Part shown: piece after piece, positions 12,254 through 24,891 of the stretch
Layout: every line of letters begins with the position of its first letter
How positions within the stretch are numbered: the stretch's first letter is position 1
Origin: Amylostereum areolatum
Taxonomy: Eukaryota > Basidiomycota > Agaricomycetes > Russulales > Stereaceae
Direction: 5' to 3'
DNA: 64,000 bases
Assembly: GCA_012932865.1 (NCBI GenBank)
Contig: SAXG01000001.1
Coordinates: 547,693-611,692, forward strand
Notes under the pieces: model-generated
Told to the model about the DNA's origin: nothing
Databases searched by the model: none
What the model saw: the letters and a program-made list of their open reading frames with translations, nothing else
Made by a program: the position numbers and the translations under genes

Positions 12254-13608
12254 GTGTTGTTCTCAAACGTCGTGATGTTTTCTGCTGTCTTACTGCTTTG
12301 CGCCCTTTCAAAGTTCCCGGTTTCATGCTGTCCCAAGTACTAATCTTAGCTGTCCTCGCTCGCCAGCGCCGACTCAATATTTACTGTACATCCATAATAT
12401 CCGTTGCGATGTTACCTTCTTGCGTAGATTCTACGATATTCAGCCTTTACGCCATCATATTTTTACGGGGGAACATCTTGAAGGACTGCAGGTGGTGCGG
12501 GTCAGGTGGTGCGGGTGGAAGCTCGGACAACTCTCCCAACGCAGTCTCCTAGGTCCTTGTGAATATCGGCACCACTCACCTAACCTGAAGAAGTCTACCC
12601 GTCCAGACGCTACAGGTTACAGCGACCCCTCCATCATGTTCCAACTGAGCAATCCTCCGTGACTTCGAAAAGGTACGCGAGAACAACCTAGTTGGACATC
12701 CGGACGGATCCACAGAACTCGCTTAACAGTCGCATTGTTCTCGCAAGAACGTCCGGATGGCACAACAATGCAACGTTGCCCATTGTGCATGGTGACATCG
12801 TCTCTTCTGGGTCGCGGACGCGATGTTTCCAGGGAACCCCTTGATTTTCGTACGGCACGACTGCCTTGTCACTGTGCGGACGCGAAGCTCCGGACTCTCC
12901 GGTGAAAATGAACAATGCTTCGGCAGGGAATTGTGGTACCGATCACTGAGATGGAGTGGGCGTCGGTTGGGCCCGAACGGGACGACAAAGCACGTTGGGT
13001 GATGACCAGCACATCAGACGAACTCTGGGAACGAGAATGAGTTGATTCATATGAGTGTATGTGGAGGTTGGGGATGAAGATGGTACGATTGTTGGTGGCA
13101 AGTAAATAGGAGAGGACTGGGCCACAGGGGCTGTGTGAGTTTGTGGGGGGCCAAGTGATCGGGGGAAATTGAAAAGCGCAGCCAGGACGGGAGAAAAAAT
13201 CAAGGTCGGGAGTCGGGAACCTCGTGCAACGTTGGCGACGCGGGGAAGTGGCGAGACTTGGGGCGGCGGGCGGCGGGCGCGGCAAAGCGAGGGCGGAGCA
13301 TTTAATAGAAAAATGCCCGCGATCACGTGACGTTGTTGACTGCCACGGCCTCAAAGGGAGTGAGGCCACGAGGCAGCTTTCCCTTCCTCCGCTCCCCCCG
13401 ACTTCCACCCAATTCCTTTGTCTCCTCCCCGTCCCTCCCACCCGTCCACATATCTATCTAACTTATCCAAATCATCCTGCTCAGCTTCCTCTTCATCGTC
13501 CCATTGTAACCCCTCAACGTCGTCCCCATCTCTGACCAACTTCCGCTCATCTCTCCCTCTCAGGATCTCTCCCCGCAAGTTGTTTGCTCAAGCCCGCCAT
13601 CCGTCGAC
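12254..13608. other. Intergenic: 3' flank of CCCH gene and Wee1 promoter
   Basis: No convincing coding frame. The last 230 bases (13380-13608) are strongly CT-rich on the plus strand and lead into the Wee1 ATG, as expected for a promoter and 5' UTR. Confidence 0.5.
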
Positions 13609-16600
13609 ATGCCCCCGTACAAGCCCTCCATTCTCACTCCTTCTCCCCTCCGACGAAAATCCTTCGTTCCCGTCGATTCCGACACATCATTCGAGGGCGA
13701 ACTAGGTCTCGAGACCCCCGTGGACGCGGACGACATATTTTCGCAGTCGCCTTTTCGTCCATCTGCTCCCCTCATGTCCTTCGATGCCCATCTCAGGAAT
13801 GCGTCCGACCTTACCAGGAGGGGAAAGGGCTCCGTACCCGTTGACGATGACGATGACGATGGCCTTTTTCTCTCTTCCGCATCTTCGTCGACTCCAGCTC
13901 CCTCCAAGGTCACGACTAGGCATCGTTCCCACAGGCCTCGGCACTCCCAGCGTCCCACCCTGCCACCGAGCCCATCGCTGAACCCAACATCTTCTTCACG
14001 AATGCGAACGCCCATGCGACCTCTCCAACCACGACCGCATTCATCCGTCGAACCCTCGCGTCACCCTGCCATGAAACATTTCTTTCCTCTCCCAGCTCCT
14101 CACCATACTCGCGATTCCACCCCAACGCCGACCCAAACCCCGTTCCACATGCCCACGAAAACGCCTGCGAACCGGCCCACGACCCTCAAAGTGAATACCA
14201 CTGGCATCAAACGCAAGCCTGCCGAATTACCCGTCACAGAGCCCTATCCCAAGGGCACTGTTACCCCGCTGGGAGTCACCAAGAACTCTGGTGACGGTAG
14301 CTTCGGCCGGTTGGCTCCACTGCCTGCCCCGAAGTTCCGCTTGCCGCAGCCCACGGACGATGACGCAGAGGTCTTCTTGCGTGGAAGCCCGGAAACCATG
14401 GGCAAGCTATGCATCGCTGAAGGCGTGGGCATCGGGAAGGGTCCCTCGGTGGACATACTGGGCGAGGAGGAGGCGGTAGACGTTTCCCCCGGCGGCCACG
14501 TTGTGAAGCGCAGGGCGAAAACAAGGCCTATGAGCTGGGAGCTGAGAGAGAGTGCGAACAATACGAGTCAGGCAAGTCTTGTTTGCTATTGTTTTCCGGC
14601 CATATATAACCTTTTGTTTTTCCCTTAGAAATTGAAGAAAGCACGGGATCCCGAACCGTCCACCATTGCTTTTCCCAGCACCCGTTCGAGGACAGGATCA
14701 TCGTCCTCTTCCGTGACTTCCCCACGTCCTCGTTCCAATAACATGTCCACTTCTTCGCATCGCAGCCGAACTCAAAGCACAACCCAGTCTCGGACGCGAA
14801 CACAGTCCGTGACCCAGACTCGTCAAGCCGTGCGTCGCGTAGAGAGCTCGGGCAGCGCCACACTATTCTTCGGACCTGCCATTGCGCAAGCGGCTACGCC
14901 TGCAAGAGCCACCCGCCCGAGTACGCTCATGAACTCCCCACCGTCAAGCGGACTGCGTCGCCAACCGCAATATGGTCGGCCGCAGACCAGAAGCCGTCAT
15001 AGTTATGCTGGGCCGATATTTGATACCGGTGGGCCGTGGGTTTCTCCAATCCGTGGCTCGTCGTCGCCCACCATGCCAGTGGCCACTGACGACGAGGAGA
15101 TGGGTGAGATCACCGACGAAGATGACGACATACCGATGGACATGAAAGACTTGCGCGACGTGGATGAGGAGGACCTTTTCTTCGGCAGCTCGAGTTTCAA
15201 CAATAGCATTCGGAGCGATGAGGGCGTCAGTCTCGATCCGGACGACAGTTTCAGCTGGGGCTCATCTAAACATCAAAGTGCATTGTTCGCCCTAAACGTC
15301 ACAGAAAGCACGCCGTCACCTCGGACGAAGAAGAACGGCAATATCATTGTGAAGCTCGAGAAGAAGTTCAAGCCGCGCGATTCCGGCATTTCCTTGACGG
15401 ACGACGAGGACAATATCCCCACTCTGGTGGCACCGACCACACGTGTAGGAGGGAGGGGTTTCGGCATCGGGCGCTCCGGGTCTGTATCAATTGTCCCCCC
15501 TGTCCCCAGCGCGTCGACGAGTGTGAGCACCATCGCCAGTTCGGATCAAGAACTGGTTACGCCCAGTCTCGGCCCCTCTAGCTCGTCTGGTTGGCCGGGG
15601 ATCGTTTCTTCAAGTTCGTCCGATGGCGCCCTCTCCTTGCTATCCACAATGCACGTAGACTCTCAAGTGGACGCGTTCATCTTGCGCACCCTGCTACACG
15701 CTCAGGACACGGATGCCGTCCCAAAGCGTCCTCCTGGGACGCCGCAGAAGCGGGCAAAGGCAGGATTTGGAGCACGTCCGTGGCAAAGTGCTGTTGCAGC
15801 AAAGGTCGGCTTCGATTTTGGGAAGGAAAAGAAGAAACCTCGGCAGAGCTTGCCTGTAGCGTTCCCTGTGGGGCCATTGAGGCCGGCGAAGAAGAGCAAG
15901 AAGGGAAAGGAAGGCAGTGAGGATGAGCAGTATGTGGACGACAGCCCAAGCGATCGCAATGAGCGGTACGAAGGGCTGGGTTTGGGTCGGCCAAGCGCTA
16001 CGAGACCTGGGATGGCAGGTTGGTTGATGAGGAGGAGCAGTAGCGGGTCCATCTCGATTGCTAGTGGAACGAGCGGCGAGAGCAGCTGGCCAGCTACTCC
16101 GACCGGTGGCAAGGATGGAGGTTCGTCGACGCGCCTATTGTGCCATCTATTCTTGAAGCTGACGCTTGATGCAGGTTGGCAGCTACCGCCGCCTCGGATT
16201 CCTTCGCACCTCTCACCGATGAGGGGCTCCATCCCCAGTCACCTGTCTCCGGCCCGTACTGCTTCAGGTTCCTCGTCGTCTACCACGCCGTCGTCATTCG
16301 CTTCCCCCACGGGACCGAGACACCAGCAAGTTTCCCAGCAGCCTCTTCACCCACAACACCGGCGCGGCCAGAGCACACAGGTGACCTCTTCTGGTCCCCA
16401 CCTCACACCCTTCAGGGTCCCGCAACTTCCATTGAAGGGCGGTGAGCGATCAGTACGTGCCCGGCCGTCGTTGGATTCGCTGGCCATCGCGTCAATGACT
16501 GCGGAGGAACAGCCGGGCAAATTCGAACGCGAGTTTGTCGAGGTTAGTGAAGTGGGTAGCGGAGAGTTTGGCAAGGTAATGAAGGTACGGCGAAAGAGCG

Positions 16601-18052
16601 GCGGGGACGATGCCTGGGCCGTCAAGAAGTCGAAGCGCTTTGAGGGCGTCCGAAATCGGTGAGTTCTATTTCCATGATGGTAACCTGGTGTTGGGCTCGC
16701 GGGGTGTTGGCGTTTGTGGCCCGCGCGCACTGACAGTGCTTCTCGTGGCCTTTTGTTGTGTTTCATGTGCATATGGGAAAGAAGCTGATCCTCCTACTTC
16801 TGCCCAGGCTACGTTTGCGGGAAGAAGTCGACATCCTCCGCCATCTGTCGCAGGCGCATGCGTCGGCGATGGGAGGAGGCGCGTTTCGGCACCCGAACGT
16901 GCTGGCCTACATCGACAGCTGGGAACAAGACGAGGCGCTGTTCATCCAGACAGAGCTTTGCGAGCTCGGCAATTTTGCGCACTTCCTGTGGGAGTACGGA
17001 CGGGCGTTCCCCCAGCTGGAGGAAGCCCGAGTGTGGAAGATCATCGCTGATCTTAGCAATGTACGTGCTGGGGTCTGAACTGTTTTGGGGCAAGGATTGA
17101 CTTCGAGGGTTGGTAGGGTCTGCGCTTTATCCACGACGCTGGCGTCATTCACCTTGACCTGAAGCCTGCCAATATATTCGTCACGGGCGAGGGCGCCTTC
17201 AAGATTGGCGACTTCGGCATGGCGTCGTTGTGGCCGCGCGCGACATCCGTCGGTGCTGGCGCTGGGTCTAACGTCAACAACGAAGCGCGTCCCGAGTGGG
17301 TTTGAGCGCGAGGGCGACAAGGTGTACCTTGCCCCGGAGGTTCTGCAGGGCAGATATGGCAAGGCCGCTGACGTGTTTAGGTAAGGCCTTGTCTTCTGGA
17401 GGGTTCGCATCGCGCTCATGTTCACACTAGCTTCGGTATGACAATCCTCGAAACGGCGTCCAACGTTGTGCTCCCTGACCAGTGCGCCCCGTTCCCTCGT
17501 TCGCGCCGTGTGACGTCCCGCTGACCGAGGCCTTTGTCTTCCCTCACTTACTCCATTCTGCTCCCTGCAAACGCGTGTGCCCGGATGCATTATCTGAACA
17601 CGTTTCGTTGCTTCGACCGGCATTGAATCGACCACTGGTCCTCGGACAACGCCCACCGCTACCCACGAACGCTCCGCAAAACGCACGTCTCGTCTATGCG
17701 TTGCATCGTGGTGTGCGTACGATCGTTCGCGGCCTTCAGGGGTGAGCCTTGGCATCGCCTTCGCCAGGACGACTTTTCGCAGGTGGACTTTGGCGATGCG
17801 AGCGTCGAGCTCACGGACATAATCCGGGCAATGATGCGATCGGATCCCGTTGCTCGGGTGGACATTGGCTCGGTGTGGGACCACCCCGTCGTGGCGCGCA
17901 CCCGTGCAGCTATGAGTCGGATCCGTGCGCACGAGGTTCAGCCATTCCTGTCCAGTCCACTTGCAGCGGTCCCAGAAGACTTCCTGGACGACATCTTGGG
18001 ACGAATGGAGTTCGACGACGACGACGACGACGCGATGGACATCGAGGTGTAG
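13609..18052 (+). CDS. wee1: Wee1-family protein kinase, one apparent frame break
   Basis: Nuclear kinase that phosphorylates CDK1 and holds cells in G2. The first two thirds is a long Ser/Pro-rich disordered region. Exon 1 (13609-14571) ends at an unusual GC donor (CAG|GCAAGT) and joins 14629. A further GT-AG intron lies at about 16120-16173. Kinase motifs are the Gly loop VGSGEFGKV (about 16545-16575), AVKKSK, RHPNVLAYIDSW, catalytic loop HLDLKPAN, GDFGMA, LAPEVL and ADVFSFGMTILE. HLDLKPAN with GDFGMA is Wee1-like. Introns lie near 16660, 17060, 17382 and 17483-17739 (the last unusually long). After GDFGMA, near 17290-17303, one base seems missing before FEREGDKVYLAPE. The tail is acidic, ending at 18052. 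Degron sites were not identified. Confidence 0.88.
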
Positions 18053-19031
18053 GCGTGTTATCGTTCTCCTCGCGGGTCGAAGGCCCTTCCTGGGATTGGT
18101 TCCCAAGGAAGAACAGCACCCGCTACCGCTTCGCCGGCGATGCCGCCCGTCCAGATACCCAGGACGATGAAGATTCCGATGTTCTTTCCGCAGACAGGAT
18201 CATATCATCATTCGCTCAAGCGAAGACGGAATGCCTAATAATCTATTACCTACCTAACCCCCATGCGTTATGCTCGGTGACATTGCTTTTTCCACATGCA
18301 CATAGTACGATAGTTGTTTATACAATACATACCATCCTCGTTCCCCGCCTGCGTCATCCCTCTTCCCACCCGACGAAGCCACCCATTCCATTCAATCCAC
18401 ATCACAGCCCATTGACATGCGATCAATCCACTCCCCCCTCCCAAAACTGTTCACCAAAGTCACGCCCCATCTATCTGGTTTTTCTTGCTATTTCTCGAGG
18501 GCGGAATTGAGCCGGATTCTTTGTCTTTTTTTGTTTTTTGATTACATTGCAGTTGTCCACCCATGTTTGTTTGTCACTTTACGGTAGAATACGTTTACGC
18601 CTCTCGCTTCTTCACGGCCGTCCATGACCCCCATTTTTTCATGATATCTTCGACCTTCATGCAGCGTACGATAGCGGTAGTAGTAGAATAGAGAATGCGA
18701 TTATGCGAAGCGATAGGAGTGAGACCGGCGGGGAGGTGGGGAAGCCGAGGGAGATTGGATGAAGAGGGCAGGGAACGGGTGATTGGCTCGGAGGGGGGGG
18801 GGTCGTGGGAAAAAGGGAGGGGGCCTGTGCCGCCAAAGCCCTGAGGAGACCGTCATATACGCCTCCGGTTGAACGCGCTCAAAGCTTTCTTTCTTCCCGA
18901 CCGCGATCATCCCTCGACTTCGGTTTTCCGCTCCTGCCCCTCCTTTCGCCCTCAGCGCATGCTCACGGCCCACTCTCCCCTCGCTCAACAGCATTTCCCC
19001 TACGGACTTCGATCCTCTTCTCAACCCGAGC
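18053..19031. other. Intergenic: Wee1 3' flank and homeodomain gene promoter
   Basis: No coding frame with motifs. Contains a long G run near 18790-18802 and a CT-rich stretch leading to the ATG at 19032. Confidence 0.45.
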
Positions 19032-21093
19032 ATGTTCTACTCCTACGTTCCCAACGCGGTCAAGACCCGCAAGCGCACCTCCGTTCAGCAGCTCAACATC
19101 CTCGAATCCGTCTTCATTGGCGATAAGAAACCGAACGCGACAAAGCGCAAGGAGCTTTCCGGACGACTTAACATGAGCCCGAGAGAAGTCCAAGTACGTC
19201 CTCCCTCCGTCCCTCGTCCTCGTATTTTCCACACAGCCCGTCTCACCCATGCCACCCTCCGTTCTGTCCTCCAGGTTTGGTTTCAGAACAGGTGCGTCGC
19301 ATTCTAATCTGTGTCTGCCCTCTCCGATGCTCACTTCCCCTCCTCTCAGACGTGCCAAGGAGAAAAAGTTGCTCGGGAGTGGCAAATCTGGCCCCTCCCA
19401 CTCCTCCCCCGCCGCACAGCCAGACTCGGGCTCGGACACGGGCTCCCCCGAGCCCTCCCGACCCCACTCCTCTAACGCTCAAACCTCCCCGACTCTTACC
19501 CAAAGCGACGGCAGCGGCAGCGATCCCTCTCCTCGTGCAACCGCCACGCCCTGGCAACCGACCCCTCTTCCCGCGCCTTTCTCCGCCCATCCCCCACAGA
19601 CGCGTCTTTCCTCTCCTCCGACCCCCTACGAATTCAGACGCAGCTCCCTCCCCGTCAACAGCCACGTAGGCTCTCACTCCGCCCACCCCCGTTTTCCACC
19701 TTCCCATTTCCCCGCCCATATGGCTGCCCCCCAGGTCGACACCGCTTTCCATCGTCGATCCGTACACACCCTCGACCAACACCCGTGCGCGCCTGTCGCA
19801 CGACGCGCGTCTGTCACTTCTCTCGACGTTCGCAACGGTGGCGGCATAGGCCGGCGCTACCATCCCTTCTCAAACCACTCGACACACCGCCCGAACCTGA
19901 ACCACCGCGCGTCTGTTCCAGCTCTCTTTTACGCGCAACAGCAGCAGCACCACCACGATGCCCACGTCGCGCACCCCCACCCCCACCCGCACCCTCCCAT
20001 CCCGGACTTCAACATCACCCAGGACTCGTTGTCTTCCCCTCAGCCGTCCAACTCTCCCTTCCCCTGGCACAACCCCGATCCCTTTGGCGTGGGCGTTTCG
20101 GTTCCCTCCAACGACGCGTCCAGGAGTGGCCTCTTGCCCGAGGTAGGCTACCAGTTCGGTCACCCGCCCGGCACCGGCGAGGTCGACGCCGCGTACGAGT
20201 TCCCTCCGCGCGACTTGGGCAAAGACGAGGCGTCTTACAAACGTTCGATCGGATCCGTGGCCAGTTTGCAATACAGCGACACCAGTGGCAGCGCGAGCGC
20301 AGGCACCGGACCTTACTTTTCGGATGTGACGAGCGAGGATGGCGATGGCCGGCGAGGATCGTGGTGAGTATTTCATGGATGCTTTTTGGACGCGCTTTGA
20401 CCGAGCATCTTAGCGTGTCTACCTCGGAGATGTTCACCTCGCTGCGCGTCAACGACCCCCGCCGGCGGAGCGACTATTCAACGTCGGATAATGGGACCGT
20501 TGCCCATCCCTCGCCATCCTCTGACCGAGGACGCAGCGCTTCGCTCCCGACCACCGCGCCTGTGTACCAGCCGGCCCCCCTTGAACGCACGCCCTCGTTC
20601 TCGAACGGTGTTCCCAGCGAACTTTCTTTGGCTCTCCAACACCCTATAGACATGCAGCAGCAGCATCACCCTCATCAGACGTACGACGGCGCCACGCTAT
20701 CGGCGCAGGATTACCATGCCTCCCATCCGTCGTCCTCTGCAACATCGTCCACCTCGGATTTGCCCTCGTTCAAATTTCAGGACGTGAGCTCGTACCCGGA
20801 GTACTCCCCCGTCCCCAACCCATCGTACCAGCTCTCCGCCCCCGCACACGCGCAGCAATCGCACCCTATGTCCAAAGCGGCCCCCGGATATCCATCCGAC
20901 AGACCTGTACGGGCACCATTATCAGCAGGTGCAGGGCGGGTCCTTCGCGGGGTATACCCCGCACGAGGGTGTCATTTCCGAGTATGGCAAGCAGCAACAG
21001 CAGCAACAACAGCACCAGTATGCACAACCCCACCAGGAGTACGTCGAACGCAGCGGCAGCGGCATGGCAGCGCCGATGCTGCAGTACCCCTGA
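19032..21093 (+). CDS. Homeodomain transcription factor with long disordered tail, one apparent frame break
   Basis: DNA-binding regulator. Exon 1 (19032-19193) gives helices 1 and 2 of a homeodomain (KTRKRTSVQQLNILESVF to MSPREVQ). The 17-base exon 2 (19274-19290) and the start of exon 3 (19350) complete helix 3 as VWFQNRRAKEKK, which holds the DNA-contacting residues. The domain sits almost at the N-terminus. The tail is Ser/Pro/His-rich with poly-His and poly-Gln tracts. An intron near 20365-20413 continues as VSTSEMFTSLRVNDPRRRSDY. At the five-C run near 20880-20885 one extra base breaks the frame; the other frame then continues DLYGHHYQQVQGGSFAGYTPH, a poly-Gln tract and the stop at 21091-21093. 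Target genes unknown. Confidence 0.85.
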
Positions 21094-23715
21094 GCTATAC
21101 CCCGTGCGCAGTGCCCCAAGTTTTGTCTGACGAGGGCGAGCTTGACGGCGTAGACCCGTCCGATTGTTGCGGGGTTTGATGCGGCTCTCGACGCCGCGTC
21201 TCTCGTTCGACTCTGCCCGACTGCTTGGTCTGCCCGACTGCTTGGGGCGCGCCCGATGCCCTTACGACCACCACCACGACCGCAGATCAGGAGACCACCG
21301 ACCCCCATCCGCGGACCCGCTGTATTCTGATTTCGTTGCCCGTTTGCTGTCCCTAACGCCCATCCCGCTCCTTGTCTCGCTTTGCCTCCGTTCTCCCTTC
21401 GCTTGTGCGGTGCCGCATCTGTCTGTGCTATTATCTATTACGTGCTCTCTCTCTCTCCTCCCTCCTTCCCTGACCCCCTTCCGCTCCCCGTCCGGTCGTG
21501 CTCCACTCTTTATTTTTTCCCTCTGTCGCAGCCATTGCAGACTTCTTATTCCTTATCCATATTTACCCATCCGTTCCACCGACGCTGCCCAGCCATCGTT
21601 CGCACCGCTCGCCTGCCACCACTCGCTCTTTACCATCCGTTCTCTGCTTTTTTTTTTTGATCTATCGGGACCCCCGTCCAGGTTCACTTTCAAAGTTTCC
21701 CCATACCTCTACTCTACAGTCTTCATACCAGTCGCACATAGTACCAACCCTCCTTCCCTCCCCTCTCCCTCCGTCCCGCGCACTTTCTTTTTATTGCTTC
21801 TCTCGTCGATCCGCTCTCGCGTGCAGTAGATATATGAGCTGTACGGACCCCGGCTTATACCACCCGCAGCTCGAGCACGTCCCGCGTCGTCTGCCCGCGT
21901 CGGTTGTCCTGTAATGTGTTTCGTCTCGTTCCTCGTAACCAATCGCGTCCTTCGCAGAATACATCCACCTGTAAACTCTCCATTTGCATATTCGGGGCCC
22001 TTCTCTACGCGCTGTCTCGCTTGCGGGCTGCAACAAGTACAGGCCGGACTCTGCAGGGTATACAATTGGACGCCACGTGCATCAAGCCCCTGCCGCCACT
22101 GTCGACAAGGTGTTTTAACAGATCCTGTCCGTGGTTTCGTCAGCTGTTGCTTGTGAGGTGCTGATGCAATGGCGGGGATGAATCGACGATCGGGGCGGGG
22201 AGTCCTGGGGAGCCAAACATGTCGGAGGTATTACCAGACGACGTCGGACGTTGACGCGTACGTCGGCCGTTGACGCTGTCAGGGGAAGTCGATCTTGAAT
22301 GATGCTGGACGCGGGACCCTGCCAACGGCGGCGTGGACTGAAGAACGAAAGGCACTGGGTTTGTGCGTTTTGCACACTGGAGGAGAGGTACAACTTTCTC
22401 TGGTGAGGTTGCGTCGGGGGACCCGGACGGCGGATGACCTCACATGAACTTGTGGGCGCGGCGCCGCGTGCGCCGTCGCGCATCTCATTTCCGGGTTTCC
22501 GTGTGGTTTCCGAGTTTGGGACCCTGAGCCACTGAGCGACTGAGTGGCCGATTGCGACGGAAAAGAAGCCGGAGGGGGGGGGGGGGGCGCGAACATTCTT
22601 GCTTCGAACTCGCGACAACTTCGAGATGCTCGATCTCGAGCGGGTGCGGCGGGATAGGCGGGACAGGTGGGATCCGGTGATCAAGCCGCGTGTCATTCCG
22701 CAGAGGAGTTGCGTCTGATTTGTTTTTCGGGCCTTCATGGGGGGTCCAATCCAGGGGAGGATGGCTTCACGGGCATGTACGGGTATGTGGCGAAACAAAT
22801 CGCAGACCCCCTCCTTCTGTCCTCGCGGTGGTGCAGCCCCATCCCCGAGATTTCAGCGTGACATGCGAATGCGCATGAGGAACAAGAGGTAGAGAATTGG
22901 ATTTTGAGTGGTACCGCCGGGGCGGACCGCGCCGCTGTTTAGGTGCGTGGGCCTTGTGGTCTCGGCTCAAGCCTGAGGAGAGGGGTGAACCGTTCGGTGC
23001 CGTCGTGGATGCTGGGTACCTGGAAGGCTGGACCGATGAGACACGGCGGTCAGTGGCTCGGAGGACGCGGAGGGCCGATTGAAGACATGGAGTTTAGATA
23101 CGCTCAGATCCCGTGGCGGCGTAGTGAGTAGACAGCTGTGCACGGAGACGGATAACGCTACTAGTTTACCAGTCGAGCGGAAACAGACGGGACCGAGGTG
23201 AGCTGGATTCCGGGATGAAGGACAGATCGGCGTGTAACATGCACCTGTGCTACTAGACGTGTCGTCCATGGGATCACCGTACATCTGGCGCTGAGGACAC
23301 CGCATGTCGCTAGTACTGTCATCAGTAGGCTGTAGCCCGGCCCCGGCGCCACACACATCCACACGTTCTCGCACAGATGGGTGAGGCAGAGTATGGTGAG
23401 CCGATCGAGAGGAGATGCCTTGCGCTTGAGAGATAGCCTGACGTGGTAAGTACCTGTAAGTACGTTCTGGACAATGAGCGGCGTGAGAACATATACGTCA
23501 GTGGTCAAGAGCAGATCAGCGGTACTTGCCTCTCGTGTCGTAAACTCCTCACGTGATTGGAGTTCCCAGCACGTGCAGAACGCGCCTGTAGGTCCAGGCG
23601 TCGGCCATCTTCAATTCGTGAGCCGTCTCGACCCGGGAAGTTCCCACAGAACTCGTCGAAAAGGCTTACGATCATCTCCTGGGTTTTCGCCACCACCATC
23701 CCCTCGCATATCGCC
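21094..23715. other. Intergenic, 2.6 kb, low-complexity pyrimidine tracts
   Basis: The first part (21330-21830) is strongly CT-rich and probably includes the homeodomain gene's 3' UTR; long open frames here are composition artefacts. A T run lies near 21648-21658 and a G run near 22575-22588. A minus-strand frame of about 227 codons (22115-22798) has no motif and is not called. Nothing else was recognised. Confidence 0.5.
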
Positions 23716-24575
23716 ATGAGTTCCCCTCAAACTTTGACTTTGGCCTCATTTCACCGAGCTTGCCTCAATAAATGGAGCGTACTCACTCGGGTTCGCGTTC
23801 TTGTATGGCATGTGTGAGCAGTTCGTTCCTCATCGTATCTGGTCATCGACTGAAGCTCGGCGTGTTGCCAGCGGTCTGGGTGTCGTTTTTCGCAGGTAAT
23901 GATGCTCGCTTGTGATTGTCGATATCGGACAAACCGCTAACGAATCCCTCAAGGTGTGATCGCCTATCGTGCCCTTCGTACGTCGCTTTCTCTCCATCGC
24001 CAGCCTCCCCCGAGTTTACCGTCCTATGTATACACAGCCCGTCAACAGTTCGGCGCGCTCCAGCACCGCGTTTTCCCCTGTGTACTTCAACTTGACCATC
24101 CTCCTCTCCGGGGGCTTGCTCGGCCTGTGGACGTACACGCACCCCGACGTGCTCGCTTACGCCACGAACCCTCTGGTTCCGGACGTCGCTCAAGCGTACA
24201 CGCTCTTGACTATCGTCATCCTGCAGTCGATAAACTCCCTCGTTATCGGCCCGCTGACGAGCAAGTACGTTGTCAATCTCCGGGTTCTTTAGACAGTAAG
24301 TGCTAATGACGTACAGGACTATGTTCAAACGCCACAGGCAAGAGAAGGAAGAAGGAAAGGCTTACAACTGATCCCCGGTGTATGTGTTCCAGTTCCTGTC
24401 GATCCTTGCGAAGCCCTGGTTGACCTACGTGGATATGCAGGTCTCGGACGCGATGAAGGCCCTCAACGCCAGGTTCGGTCAGCTGCACGGCATCAGCTCG
24501 CTCGCGAACCTCGGCGTCGTCGTCGCAGTGACCTTCCACGGCCTCTGGCTTGGGAACCATGGTCTTTTGAACTAA
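23716..24575 (+). CDS. TMEM205-like (DUF4149-type) membrane protein, several apparent frame breaks
   Basis: Small multi-pass membrane protein; cellular role unclear. After splicing, the order is MSSPQTLTLAS, INGAYSLGFAFLYGM, VWVSFFAGVIAYRAL, PRQQFGALQHRVF, VYFNLTILLSGGLLGLWTYTHP, TLLTIVILQSINSLVIGPLTSK, MFKRHRQEKEEGKAYN and VSDAMKALNARFGQLHGISSLANLG. The WVSFF.G, F..LQ..VFP.YF and RHR.EKEEGK signatures support the family. Introns near 23896-23954, 23979-24032, 24265-24316 and 24383-24440 are GT-AG. Three places need one or two bases removed: near 23753, in the C run near 24077, and near 24371-24377, where otherwise a TGA stops the frame. Confidence 0.72.
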
Positions 24576-24891
24576 AGCGCCAAAGAACTTCTCACAAACC
24601 CTCTCACAAATAGTTATCTCTGACGACCGACAAGTGTCACGAATTAGGCAGGAATGTACAGTACTAAGTATTCTGTTGATGAACTCATCGTGTCGCTTTC
24701 GGTATCAGGTGCCAGAATGCGAATAGATGATGTTGAGATGATGTGTTCCATAGTGAAAGTCGAGAGAGATAACTTAGTTTCGAACATTTGAACTCGACTA
24801 AGTTTGTCCGACTCTGTGAGGTGTCGTGGGCGTCGTGAGCGCTTGTTCGATAAAGCTTCCCACGACTGCTTTCCTTCGAGTGTCCACCATC
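24576..24891. other. Intergenic, nothing recognised
   Basis: About 316 bases between two plus-strand genes; presumed 3' flank and promoter. No motif seen. Confidence 0.4.

Noticed and set aside
16907..18106. A 399-codon minus-strand ORF opposite Wee1.
   Set aside because: It lies antisense to clear kinase exons, is Arg/Val-rich without motifs, and arises from codon bias of the true gene.
21164..21829. A 221-codon plus-strand ORF after the homeodomain gene.
   Set aside because: Composition follows a CT-rich tract (Ser/Leu/Pro/Phe only); better explained as 3' UTR.
22600..22650. A tRNA-like B-box (GTTCGAA) on the minus strand.
   Set aside because: No cloverleaf with matching acceptor and anticodon arms could be drawn. 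No tRNA or rRNA was supported anywhere in the window.
22115..22798. A 227-codon minus-strand ORF.
   Set aside because: No domain, no supporting introns, low-complexity composition around a long G run; likely chance.
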